A stretch of DNA of 64,000 nucleotides from an uncultured Altererythrobacter sp. (GTDB lineage Bacteria > Pseudomonadota > Alphaproteobacteria > Sphingomonadales > Sphingomonadaceae), in NCBI GenBank assembly GCA_913055875.1, contig CAJXJY010000001.1, positions 62,001 to 126,000 on the forward strand, in the 5' to 3' direction. The notes under the pieces were generated by a model. The model was not told where the DNA came from, ran no database searches, and worked only from the letters and a program-made list of their open reading frames with translations. Shown here piece by piece: positions 35,819-43,841 of this stretch. A program made the translations under genes and the position numbers. Each line of letters starts with the position of its first letter. Positions within the stretch are counted from its first letter, which is position 1.

Positions 35819-37671
35819 GCCGCCTGCCGCGCGTGCTTGCGCGCATGGACCAGCACTGCCGACAACGCGGCAGGGGTGATGCCGGGCACGCGTCCCGCCG
35901 CCGCCAGCGTCGCCGGACGCGCCGCGCCGAGCCGCTCGACCATCTCGTTCGACAGGCCGGGCACGTCGCGCCACGGGAAATCCTCGGGCAGCCGCACCGC
36001 CTCGCTCGCGCGCAAATCGCGCAATTCGGCGTCCTGCCGGGCCAGGTAGGGCGCATAAGCTGCATCCTCGGCCACCTCGCCCGCGACCTCGTCGGTCGGA
36101 TCGAGGCCGTCGTCCAGCCACGGCCCGAGCGCGGCAAGATCGATCCCGCCATGGCCGAGCCATTCGCCCAGCGTGCGCCGCCCGGCATCGCGTTTCACGT
36201 GGAACCCCGCCCTGGCGAGCTCGGTCGCTGGCACGGGCCGCTGCAGCGCCGCCTGCCAAGCCCCGCGTCGCTCTTCGCGCGCTTCGAACCAGCGCCGCCG
36301 CTCCTCGCCGACGCAGCCGGCCCCGATCGCGAGCGGCGTCAGCCGCGTGCTGGCATTGTTGGCGCGCAGCCGCAGGCGGTATTCGGCGCGCGCGGTCAGC
36401 ATGCGATAGGGCTCGGTCACCCCCTGCAAAGTCAAATCGTCGACCATCACCGCGAGGTAGGAATTGGCCCGGTCGAGCGGCGCCGGATCGCGCCCGAGGC
36501 ACGCCGCCGCCGCGTGCATCCCCGCGATCAGCCCCTGCGCCGCCGCTTCCTCGTAGCCGGTGGTGCCGTTGATCTGCCCCGCGCAATAGAGCCCGGGGAT
36601 CGCGCGGCATTCGAGCCCGGTCGTCAGCGCGCGCGGATCGACATGGTCGTATTCGACCGCATAGCCCGGCACCGCCATCTCCACCTCGGCCAGCCCGTCC
36701 ATGCTCCGCAGCATGACGAGCTGGACATCCTCGGGCAGCGAGGTGCTGATCCCGTTGGGATAGACGAGGTGGGTCGTCAGCCCCTCGGGCTCGAGAAACA
36801 CCTGGTGCCCGTCGCGGTCGCCGAAGCGGTGGATCTTGTCCTCGATCGAGGGGCAATAGCGCGGCCCCTCGGCCCCGATCGCGCCCGAGAACAGCGGCGA
36901 GCGGTCGAGATTGGCGCGGATGATATCGTGGCTCGCCGCATTGGTGCGGGTGATCGCGCAGAACACCTGCGGATTCGCCCTACCCCCGCTGAGCGGCGAC
37001 ATTGTCCAGCTCTCGCCGTCGGAGGGCTGCTCGGGCAAGGCCGCCCAGTCGATCGTGCGCCCGTCGAGCCGTGGCGGGGTGCCGGTCTTGAGCCGCGCCA
37101 TCGGCAGCGCCTCGCGCATCTGTTCGGCGAGCCGCTGCGCCGAGGCCTCGCCGATCCGCCCGCCTTCGAACCGCTCCTCGCCGCGATACAGGATCCCGCC
37201 GAGAAAGGTCCCGGTGCACAGCACCACCGCGCGCGCCGAGAGCACGGTGCCGTCGGCCAGCGCGACCCCGATAACGCGCCCTCCCGCGATCCGCAGCGCC
37301 GCCGCTTCGCCCTCGACCAGGTCGAGACCGTCCTGCGCGCGCACCACCCGCTGCACCGCGGTCTTGAACAGCGCGCGGTCGGCCTGCACGCGCGGCCCCC
37401 ACACCGCGCTGCCCTTGGAAAGATTGAGCATCCGGTAGTGGATCGCCGCCGCATCGGCGGCGCGCCCGATCACCCCGTCGAACGCATCGACCTCGCGCAC
37501 CAGATGCCCCTTGCCCAGCCCGCCGATCGCCGGATTGCAGCTCATTGCCCCGATCGCCTCGAGATCGAAGCTGACCAGCGCCACGCGCGCGCGCATCCGC
37601 GCGGCGACGCACGCCGCCTCGACCCCGGCATGCCCGCCGCCGACCACCAGGATATCGTAGCTCTCGCGCAT
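35815..37671 (-). CDS. mnmG: tRNA uridine-5-carboxymethylaminomethyl modification protein MnmG (GidA)
   Basis: The 618-residue FAD enzyme starts [20 protein letters not shown], with the dinucleotide-binding glycines at 11-13. It has the conserved segments [16 protein letters not shown] and [20 protein letters not shown]. With MnmE it makes cmnm5U34 in certain tRNAs. In most relatives mnmE precedes mnmG directly, but here a two-gene cassette of 1 kb separates them. A parS-like site lies in the coding sequence. ATG 37671 was chosen over the upstream frame opening at 37707. Confidence 0.98.
   Translation of the reverse strand: MRESYDILVVGGGHAGVEAACVAARMRARVALVSFDLEAIGAMSCNPAIGGLGKGHLVREVDAFDGVIGRAADAAAIHYRMLNLSKGSAVWGPRVQADRALFKTAVQRVVRAQDGLDLVEGEAAALRIAGGRVIGVALADGTVLSARAVVLCTGTFLGGILYRGEERFEGGRIGEASAQRLAEQMREALPMARLKTGTPPRLDGRTIDWAALPEQPSDGESWTMSPLSGGRANPQVFCAITRTNAASHDIIRANLDRSPLFSGAIGAEGPRYCPSIEDKIHRFGDRDGHQVFLEPEGLTTHLVYPNGISTSLPEDVQLVMLRSMDGLAEVEMAVPGYAVEYDHVDPRALTTGLECRAIPGLYCAGQINGTTGYEEAAAQGLIAGMHAAAACLGRDPAPLDRANSYLAVMVDDLTLQGVTEPYRMLTARAEYRLRLRANNASTRLTPLAIGAGCVGEERRRWFEAREERRGAWQAALQRPVPATELARAGFHVKRDAGRRTLGEWLGHGGIDLAALGPWLDDGLDPTDEVAGEVAEDAAYAPYLARQDAELRDLRASEAVRLPEDFPWRDVPGLSNEMVERLGAARPATLAAAGRVPGITPAALSAVLVHARKHARQAA
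36191..36206. promoter_or_regulatory. parS-like site in mnmG
   Basis: CGTTTCACGTGGAACC keeps the central 14 bp GTTTCACGTGGAAC of parS but differs at both end bases, so it may be weaker. Confidence 0.7.
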
Positions 37672-37712
37672 GGCTGCGCCGTTAGAGCAGCGCTGCGGGC
37701 GGGTCAAAGGGG

Positions 37713-37728
37713 TGTTTCACGTGGAACG
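37713..37728. promoter_or_regulatory. parS-like site upstream of mnmG
   Basis: TGTTTCACGTGGAACG matches the consensus except for the last base. It is 42 bp from the mnmG start codon and 21 bp from the next parS. Confidence 0.88.
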
Positions 37729-37749
37729 CTGTGCGGTGAATAAGAGCGT

Positions 37750-37765
37750 TGTTCCACGTGAAACA
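37750..37765. promoter_or_regulatory. parS site, perfect consensus
   Basis: TGTTCCACGTGAAACA is a full match to the parS consensus. It lies in the gap between mnmG and the membrane-protein gene of the Panacea cassette, 26 bp from that gene's stop codon. Confidence 0.93.
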
Positions 37766-37791
37766 CCATTTCTTATTTTCGCGGCGCAGAG

Positions 37792-38184
37792 TCAGGAACT
37801 CTGGAATAGTCCAGTTACCACCGCAGCGACCAGACCGATTGCGCTCACAGCCGTACTTCCTACCAGCGCCCCTAAAGCGAGATCCGGAAGAGCGAAGCTA
37901 CCGATACCAAAGCCATGTAAGATCACGATAAGTGCCGAAAAAAGCGAAAAAACCACAAGGTATCGAAACACCCACTTGGCATATCGCCATCGGAGCCTGC
38001 GGTTAGCCTTCTTATTGCGATTGTCTTCGCGAAGACCTTCAAGGCCCGCCCGTTGAATTTGGTGCGTGAGCGACGCCTCTTCTTTCGCGTCCTTATCATC
38101 CCGCGACCGCTTGCTCTGGACGGCTGGAAGGCTCGCATCGATAGCAGCCTCAAGCTTTTCGTTCAGACGCTCGTCAGCGCTCAT
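37792..38184 (-). CDS. Small two-helix membrane protein, partner of Panacea protein
   Basis: The 130-residue protein has a highly charged cytoplasmic-type N half (residues 1-70, many Lys/Arg/Glu/Asp). Two hydrophobic helices follow, at about 72-93 and 101-126, joined by a short GSFALPD turn. No signal peptide or enzyme motif is present. Its ATG overlaps the stop of the Panacea gene (ATGA), so it is made from the same mRNA. Small membrane proteins occur among the toxins paired with Panacea antitoxins, and I infer that this is the effector or toxin. Base composition is AT-richer than neighbours, consistent with transfer. A structural or unrelated membrane role cannot be excluded. Confidence 0.75.
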   Translation of the reverse strand: MSADERLNEKLEAAIDASLPAVQSKRSRDDKDAKEEASLTHQIQRAGLEGLREDNRNKKANRRLRWRYAKWVFRYLVVFSLFSALIVILHGFGIGSFALPDLALGALVGSTAVSAIGLVAAVVTGLFQSS

Positions 38185-38666
38185 GCTTTTGCGAGAAGCC
38201 CCTCGAAATGACCACGTATTTCAGCATCCTTAATCACCGAATTGCGAGCTTTTGCAAAAGCCCTGTACCAAGGAGTGCCTTCTTGATGGGTCAATGCCGA
38301 AAGCTGAAAAGCCGGGTAATTGCCGTACTTCTGCCAAACCAAATCAATCACATCGATTTCTTGAGGCGTAAGCTGCTCGAAAGCTTCTTCGGCGTCATCA
38401 AAATCGAATGGCGTATCGTCACCCCAGCGAAGAAGGCGCCGAACCGGCCCCCGGCCAAAACATTTCATCGCGTCGTATAGGCGGCGGATAACGGGACCAA
38501 ACTCCCAAGCTTCGACATCATCCTCGATCAGTGGCTCACCATATGCACCAAGATTCCATCCGTGGGCCAAGTAGACCAGCTTCTGGACCTGCATATGCGT
38601 AAGCGGGCGCCCACCTTGGGCGCGCTGCAAAAATTCATTTGCAATGGCGAGTGACGAATGAGGCAT
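38181..38666 (-). CDS. Panacea domain (DUF4065 / SocA-like) protein, probable antitoxin
   Basis: The 161-residue protein has the Panacea signature: IANEFLQRAQGGRPLTHMQV, KLVYLAHGWNLGAYGEPLIE, DDVEAWEFGPVIRRLYDAM, and HQEGTPWYRAF near the C terminus. Panacea proteins include phage GepA and the Caulobacter SocA antitoxin, and the domain neutralises many unrelated toxins in PanAT pairs. ATG 38666 follows GGAG at a normal distance; the longer frame to 38717 crosses the promoter. It lies first in a two-gene unit between mnmE and mnmG with a private promoter. Confidence 0.9.
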   Translation of the reverse strand: MPHSSLAIANEFLQRAQGGRPLTHMQVQKLVYLAHGWNLGAYGEPLIEDDVEAWEFGPVIRRLYDAMKCFGRGPVRRLLRWGDDTPFDFDDAEEAFEQLTPQEIDVIDLVWQKYGNYPAFQLSALTHQEGTPWYRAFAKARNSVIKDAEIRGHFEGLLAKA

Positions 38667-38685
38667 GGGGATTTCTCCACACGAA

Positions 38686-38714
38686 CATATAGAGAATCTC
38701 CCGGATTCCGTCAA
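38686..38714 (-). promoter_or_regulatory. Promoter of the Panacea cassette with GANTC inverted repeat
   Basis: On the minus strand TTGACG (38714-38709) and TATATG (38691-38686) are separated by exactly 17 bp. The spacer holds GAATC-N5-GATTC (38694-38708), an inverted repeat made of two GANTC sequences, the recognition site of the CcrM methyltransferase. An autoregulatory operator or methylation control is plausible. Confidence 0.7.
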
Positions 38715-38784
38715 CATTTTGCCACCAAAATCGAGCAGTCAACCAATTTGCGGGCGACGGGCGATCTTGCCAATTCGCTGGGCT

Positions 38785-40059
38785 TCACTTCCCGATACAA
38801 AACCGCCCGAACAGCGCGTCGAGCATGTCCTCGGTCGAGCTGCGGCCGATCAGGCGGTCGAAGGCGACGCGGGCGAGGCGGAGCTTTTCGGCGGTGAGGA
38901 GCAGGTCCTCGCCGGGCGCGATCGTCGCGAGCGCGCGGTGCGCCTCGGCGAGCAGAGCGTGCTGGCGGGCGTTGAGCGCGACCTCGCCCGGCGCGGGCAT
39001 CGCGGCGCGGGCGGTGTCGATCAGAGCGCGGCGCAGTTCGTCGACGTCCTCGCCGCCGAGCGCGGAGACGCGCGCCCAGGGTTGCGACTTCGCCGGCGTC
39101 GCCGCGAGGTCGGTCTTGGCCTCTACTTCGCGCGCGCCCGCGGGCCCCTCGCCTTCGGGGCCGAGCCACAGCACAAGGTCGGCGCGGTCGAGCTGGGCGC
39201 GGGCGCGCGAAATGCCGATGGTTTCGACCGCATCGTCCGAGCGCTCGCGCAGGCCGGCAGTGTCGACGAAAGTGAACGGCACCCCGCCCAGCGCCACGCT
39301 GCGTTCGAGCACGTCGCGCGTGGTGCCCGCGGTGGGCGCGGTGATGGCCGCCTCATTCTCTACTAATGCATTGAATAGTGTCGATTTTCCGGCGTTGGGC
39401 GGACCTGCAAGCACGACCCGGAATCCCTCGCGCAACAATTCGGCGCGCGGGCGCTCGAGCCAGCCGGCCAGCTCCGCCGCCAGCGCCTCGACCGCGCGCG
39501 CGAAATCCTCCGGTAGACCCGCGACATCGTCCTCGTCGGCGAAATCGAGCGCCGCTTCGACCTGCGCCGACAGCGCCAGCACGCCGTCGCGCCAGGCTCC
39601 GACGCGCTGCGACAGCGCGCCCCCGGCCATCGCCATCGCCGAGCGGCGCTGGAGCTCGGTCTCGGCCGAGAGCAGGTCGGCCAGCCCCTCGGCCTCGGCG
39701 AGGTCGAGCTTGCCGTTGGCGAGGGCGCGGCGGGTGAATTCGCCCGGTTCGGCGCGGCGCAGGCCCTCGATACGCTCGAGCGCGGCCTCGACCGCCGCGA
39801 CCACCGCCCGGCCCCCGTGGAGATGGAATTCGGCGACATCCTCGCCGGTCGCGGTCGCCGGGCCGGGCAGGAACAGCACCAGCGTGCGATCGAGCACCGC
39901 TCCGCCCGCATCGCACAGCGTACGCGTCACCGCACGGCGCGGGGGAACACCCTCGCCCGCCAGCACGCGCATCGCTTCGCCCGCCTGCGCGCCGCTGACC
40001 CGGACGATGGCGATCCCCGCGGGCGGCGCACCGCTCGACAAGGCGAAGATCGTATCCAT
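38785..40059 (-). CDS. mnmE: tRNA uridine-5-carboxymethylaminomethyl modification GTPase MnmE (TrmE)
   Basis: The 424-residue protein starts MDTIFALSSG. It has the formyl-THF-binding N domain (GRAVVAAVEAALERI, FTRRALANGKLDL), the G domain with G1 GPPNAGKS (219-226) and G3 DTAGL, and the C-terminal CIGK (421-424) with the catalytic cysteine. It acts with MnmG at U34 of tRNAs. The codons around G1 (plus positions about 39355-39390) are unusually AT-rich for this gene. Confidence 0.98.
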   Translation of the reverse strand: MDTIFALSSGAPPAGIAIVRVSGAQAGEAMRVLAGEGVPPRRAVTRTLCDAGGAVLDRTLVLFLPGPATATGEDVAEFHLHGGRAVVAAVEAALERIEGLRRAEPGEFTRRALANGKLDLAEAEGLADLLSAETELQRRSAMAMAGGALSQRVGAWRDGVLALSAQVEAALDFADEDDVAGLPEDFARAVEALAAELAGWLERPRAELLREGFRVVLAGPPNAGKSTLFNALVENEAAITAPTAGTTRDVLERSVALGGVPFTFVDTAGLRERSDDAVETIGISRARAQLDRADLVLWLGPEGEGPAGAREVEAKTDLAATPAKSQPWARVSALGGEDVDELRRALIDTARAAMPAPGEVALNARQHALLAEAHRALATIAPGEDLLLTAEKLRLARVAFDRLIGRSSTEDMLDALFGRFCIGK

Positions 40060-40079
40060 TTCGGGGTGGCTAACGGCGC

Positions 40080-40349
40080 TTAATCGTCGTCCTTCTTCGA
40101 CTTGGTGGACTTGGTGCCGGTCGAGGCGGCGGTGGCGCCTTCGACGAAGCTCTGGAACATCTTGAGCCCCATCTGCCCCATCGGTGCGAGCTGCTTGGCG
40201 TATTGCTGCAGCTGGTCGGGGTTGCTGACCTCCTTCATCGCCTTGGCCATCGCATCGACATAGACCGCGTTGGCCTTGTCGACATCGGGCAGGCCCATGA
40301 AGGTCCGCGCCTCTTCGGGCGTGCAATCGATTTCCACATGGACCTTCAT
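40080..40349 (-). CDS. DUF6489-like small cytoplasmic protein
   Basis: The 89-residue protein begins MKVHVEIDCTPEEARTFMGL and ends in a low-complexity Lys/Ser/Thr/Asp tail. It resembles the small alphaproteobacterial family annotated DUF6489; this assignment is from memory. It lies 20 bp upstream of mnmE on the same strand and is likely co-transcribed. Function unknown. Confidence 0.7.
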   Translation of the reverse strand: MKVHVEIDCTPEEARTFMGLPDVDKANAVYVDAMAKAMKEVSNPDQLQQYAKQLAPMGQMGLKMFQSFVEGATAASTGTKSTKSKKDDD

Positions 40350-40453
40350 CGCGTCTTCTCCGTTGCGGTAGTGAGACCAAGCTGGGTTTGGCATTCGCCG
40401 TACGCAAGGGCTAGGGCCTTGTCGTCGCGTCGAGAGGAGCAAGGGATACACCA

Positions 40454-41152
40454 ATGAGCGAGACCGTCACCATCGAAACGCTGTCGGGCGACAGCGGCTT
40501 TTCCGCCTATGTCGCGCGGCCCGCGGGGGATCCGCGCGCGGCGATCGTCGTGATCCAGGAGATCTTCGGGGTCAATGCCGGGATCCGCCGCAAATGCGAC
40601 AGGCTCGCCGAGGACGGCTATCTCGCGGTCGCGCCCGACCTGTTCTGGCGGCTCGAGCCGGGCATCGAGCTCGATCCCGATGTCGAGCCCGAGTTCCAGC
40701 AGGCGCTCGAATGGATGAACAAGTTCGACCAGGACCAGGGCATCCGCGATATCGAGGCGACGATCCACTTCATCCGGCAGCAGGAGGGCGTGGGACAAGT
40801 CGGCTGCGTCGGCTACTGCCTCGGCGGGCGGCTCGCCTACATGACCGCGGCGCGGACCGACGTGAACGCCAGCGTCGGCTATTACGGGGTCGGGATCGAC
40901 TGGCTGCTGCGCGAGAAGCATTCGATCGCCCACCCGCTGATGCTGCATATCCCGACCGCGGACGGCTTCGTCGACAAGGATACGCAGAAGGCGATGCACG
41001 AGGGGCTGGACGACCATCCCAAAGTAACGCTGCACGATTACGAAGGGCTCGACCACGGCTTCGCGACCGAATTCGGCAAGCGGCGCGACGAGGACGCCGC
41101 GCAGCTGGCGGACAAGCGCACCGCGGAATTCTTCGCCGAGCATCTCGCTTGA
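40454..41152 (+). CDS. Dienelactone hydrolase family protein
   Basis: The 232-residue alpha/beta-hydrolase has the nucleophile elbow GYCLGG with Cys122, Asp170 in PTADGFVD and His201 in LDHGF, the Cys-Asp-His triad of carboxymethylenebutenolidases. Glu36 in QEIFG matches the family. It hydrolyses dienelactones or related esters. Its stop overlaps the probable TTG start of the next gene. Confidence 0.93.
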   Translation: MSETVTIETLSGDSGFSAYVARPAGDPRAAIVVIQEIFGVNAGIRRKCDRLAEDGYLAVAPDLFWRLEPGIELDPDVEPEFQQALEWMNKFDQDQGIRDIEATIHFIRQQEGVGQVGCVGYCLGGRLAYMTAARTDVNASVGYYGVGIDWLLREKHSIAHPLMLHIPTADGFVDKDTQKAMHEGLDDHPKVTLHDYEGLDHGFATEFGKRRDEDAAQLADKRTAEFFAEHLA

Positions 41153-42777
41153 TCCACAACCGGGCCGACTGGCGCGATTCGGCGGAGCTGTTCACGCGTT
41201 TCGTGCTGCCGCTCGTGCTGCTCGCGCTGAGCGCGCTGTTCGCGTGGGTCGGATGGCTGCGCTGGGGGCTGCTGGTCACGCTGCCGCTGCTCGCCATCGC
41301 ATTGTGGGATTTTTTCCAGCGAAAACATACGCTTAGACGCAATTACCCGCTGCTCGCGCGGGTGCGCTGGCTGATGGAGGACCTGCGGCCCTATCTGCGC
41401 GCCTATGTGGTCGAGGGCGATCTCGAGGGCCGCCCGTTCAACCATGACGAGCGCGCGCTGGTCTATGCGCGCTCGAAGGGCCAGCTCGATTCGCACCCGT
41501 TCGGGACCGAACTCGACGTCTATTCGGACGAATACGAATGGCTCGCCCATTCGATCGTGCCCAACGCCGAGGCGCCGACCGAATGGCGTGTCGATGTCGG
41601 GTCGCGGCAGTGCACGAAGCCCTATTCGGCCGCGCTGCTCAATATCTCGGCGATGAGCTTCGGCTCGCTCTCGGCCAATGCGATCATGGCATTGAACAAG
41701 GGCGCGGCGGCGGGCGGCTTCTACCACGACACCGGCGAAGGCGGGCTGTCGCGCTATCACCGCGCACATGGCGGCGACCTGGTGTGGGAAATCGGCAGCG
41801 GCTATTTCGGCTGCCGCACCGAAGACGGCGGGTTCGACCCGGCCAAATTCGCCGACACCGCGCAGATCGACCAGGTCAGGATGGTCGAGATCAAGCTCAG
41901 CCAGGGCGCCAAGCCGGGCCATGGCGGGGTGCTGCCGGGCGAGAAGGTGACCGAGGAAATCGCCGCCACGCGCGGCGTCGCGGTGGGGAAGACGGTCGTC
42001 TCGCCCCCTTGCCACTCGGCCTTCCGCACCCCGATCGAACTGCTCGAATGGGCCGCGCAACTGCGCGAGCTGTCAGGCGGCAAGCCGGTCGGGATCAAGC
42101 TGTGCGTCGGCAAGCCGCACGAGGTGTTCGCCATCGCCAAGGCGATGGTCGAGACCGGCATCGTGCTCGACTACATCGTCGTCGACGGCGCCGAGGGCGG
42201 CACCGGGGCGGCGCCGGTCGAGTTTTCCAACCGCGTCGGCATGCCGCTGCGCGAGGGCCTGATCCTGGTGCGCAACGCGCTGGTCGGCACCAGGCTGAAG
42301 GACCAGGTGAAGGTCGCCGCGGCGGGCAAGGTCCATTCGGGCGCGGGCATGGCGATGAATTTCGGGCTCGGCGCCGACTGGTGCAATGCCGGCCGCGCCT
42401 TCATGTTCGCACTGGGCTGCGTCCAGTCGATGAAATGCCACACCGACCGCTGCCCTACGGGCGTCGCGACGCAGGACGCGACGCGCCAGCGCGGGCTGGT
42501 GGTGCCGGAGAAGTCCGAACGCGTTGCACGCTTCCAGCGCCACACGCTTCATGCGCTGCGCGAAATGGTCGTCGCGATGGGGCTCGACAATCCGTGGCAG
42601 ATCGAGCCGTGCCATATCTCCGAGCGGCAGAACAGCGCGCGCTCGGACAGCATCGACCGCATCTATCACTTCCTCGCCCCGGGCGAATTGCTCGACGCGC
42701 CCGGCGGTACGCAATACGCCGACCATTGGGACGCGGCGCGCGCGGACACTTTCGGAGAGGCGACATGTCGGCAATAG
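41149..42777 (+). CDS. Membrane-anchored FMN-binding glutamate-synthase-domain protein
   Basis: From TTG 41149 the protein has 542 residues. Two hydrophobic helices lie in the first 60 residues. The rest is a Glu_synthase (GOGAT FMN) domain: MSFGSLSANAIMALNKGAA, GAKPGHGGVLPGEKV, VDGAEGGTGAAPVEFSN, and the cysteine cluster CVQSMKCHTDRCPTG resembling the 3Fe-4S site. It lacks the glutaminase domain, so it is not a complete glutamate synthase. The family occurs widely as a stand-alone oxidoreductase of unknown substrate. TTG is inferred from the overlap with the hydrolase stop. Confidence 0.85.
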   Translation: MIHNRADWRDSAELFTRFVLPLVLLALSALFAWVGWLRWGLLVTLPLLAIALWDFFQRKHTLRRNYPLLARVRWLMEDLRPYLRAYVVEGDLEGRPFNHDERALVYARSKGQLDSHPFGTELDVYSDEYEWLAHSIVPNAEAPTEWRVDVGSRQCTKPYSAALLNISAMSFGSLSANAIMALNKGAAAGGFYHDTGEGGLSRYHRAHGGDLVWEIGSGYFGCRTEDGGFDPAKFADTAQIDQVRMVEIKLSQGAKPGHGGVLPGEKVTEEIAATRGVAVGKTVVSPPCHSAFRTPIELLEWAAQLRELSGGKPVGIKLCVGKPHEVFAIAKAMVETGIVLDYIVVDGAEGGTGAAPVEFSNRVGMPLREGLILVRNALVGTRLKDQVKVAAAGKVHSGAGMAMNFGLGADWCNAGRAFMFALGCVQSMKCHTDRCPTGVATQDATRQRGLVVPEKSERVARFQRHTLHALREMVVAMGLDNPWQIEPCHISERQNSARSDSIDRIYHFLAPGELLDAPGGTQYADHWDAARADTFGEATCRQ

Positions 42778-43160
42778 ACGGTCTCAAGCGGTGGCATGCG
42801 GTGGTCGAGGGCGGCAATTCGCCCGCGGCGCTGGCGGAAATCCTGCACGAGGACGCGGTGTTCCATTCGCCCGTAGTGCACACGCCACAGCGCGGAAAAG
42901 CCGTCGTGACGGCCTATCTCAGCGCCGCCGGAGCGACGCTCGGCAACGATTCCTTCGCCTATGTCCGCGAACTGGTCGACGGCGACGACGCGCTGCTCGA
43001 ATTCGAGACCGAACTCGACGGCATCCACATCAACGGCATCGATCTCATCCGCTTCGATGCCGACGGAAAGATTATCGATTTCAAGGTGATGGTGCGTCCG
43101 CTCAAGGCGGTCAACAAGGTGTGGGAGATGATGGCCGCGCAGCTCGAACGGCAGGGCTGA
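42765..43160 (+). CDS. NTF2-like (SnoaL-type) protein
   Basis: The 131-residue protein is a single cone-shaped NTF2-like domain (LKRWHAVVEGGNSPAALAEI, EDAVFHSPVVHTPQRGKAVV, IDLIRFDADGKIIDFKVMVRP). It could be a small isomerase, hydratase or binding protein. Its ATG lies 13 bases inside the end of the GOGAT-domain gene, so the hydrolase, oxidoreductase and NTF2 genes form a coupled trio. Confidence 0.85.
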   Translation: MSAIDGLKRWHAVVEGGNSPAALAEILHEDAVFHSPVVHTPQRGKAVVTAYLSAAGATLGNDSFAYVRELVDGDDALLEFETELDGIHINGIDLIRFDADGKIIDFKVMVRPLKAVNKVWEMMAAQLERQG

Positions 43161-43385
43161 CGCGGCGTGGATGCTTGATTCCGTTTCAGCCAAGTTGGAA
43201 CGGACGCGGCACCGGCCTGGAGTCGTTTGTTGCGTGCGGATCGGACCTCCGTCCGATCCTTGGCTGTTCCGCCCCGGCGGGCCGACGATTGCCAAGCAGC
43301 GACAGGCCGCGTCACCGCCGGAAAACAACACTCCGGGTGAGGAGCGACCCGGTGCCGGTTCAGCGTGGCTGAAAACGACTCTGGC
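43161..43385. repeat. Intergenic repeat copy E (gamma-alpha, beta lost) in a convergent gap
   Basis: Gamma 43229-43261 (GGATCGGAC-CTCC-GTCCGATCC, the same variant as copy C) and alpha 43274-43321 flank a beta remnant of only a few bases. Border hairpins lie at 43188-43204 and 43355-43375. Confidence 0.85.
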
Positions 43386-43781
43386 TCAGGCGGCCTTTGC
43401 GCAGCGATAGGTTTCGAGCACCGTCCGGATCGTGGCCGGTTCGATCCCTGCCTCCCGCAGGCGTTCTTCCAGTCGGGAAGCGTCGCCGTCCCCGACCGCC
43501 AGCCGTTCCATCCGCCATTCGGGAAATCTGCGCCGCTCGATCGGCCGCCGTTCGAGCACTTCCAGTTCGCAGTGGCGGCCGTCGTTTCGCAGGTCGCCCA
43601 GCAGGCCGTCGAGGGCCTCGGCCGGTCCTTCGACCAGCTGGACGAAAGTGCCATGAGCGAAGGCGAGGAACCCGGTCACATCGCGCCCCGGGTTCCTGCG
43701 CGCCGAGGTCTGGATGATCGTGAAGACCTGACCCGGATCGAAATTCTCGCTCGCTCGCGAGCGGTAGAGCAAATGTTCCAA
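43386..43781 (-). CDS. BLUF domain blue-light photoreceptor
   Basis: The 131-residue protein is a single BLUF domain. Tyr6 (LLYRSRA), Asn30 (ARRNPGRDVTGFLAF), Gln48 (GTFVQLVEG) and the Trp89/Met91 pair (FPEWRM) match the flavin-switch residues of AppA-type sensors. No output domain is attached, so it must act through a partner protein. TTG 43781 is the only start available, preceded by AAGGGAAG. It is the last gene on the strand after rho, NTPase and 2OG-oxygenase genes, and a shared mRNA is possible but unproven. Confidence 0.9.
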   Translation of the reverse strand: MEHLLYRSRASENFDPGQVFTIIQTSARRNPGRDVTGFLAFAHGTFVQLVEGPAEALDGLLGDLRNDGRHCELEVLERRPIERRRFPEWRMERLAVGDGDASRLEERLREAGIEPATIRTVLETYRCAKAA

Positions 43782-43841
43782 GGCGCTTCCCTTTCGTCGC
43801 CGGAAGAGTATTACCTTCGCGTTGACATTATCTTACTGGAG

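Noticed and set aside
35788-37743. 651-codon plus-strand frame opposite mnmG
   Set aside because: mnmG is certain; the opposite frame is an artefact of codon bias.
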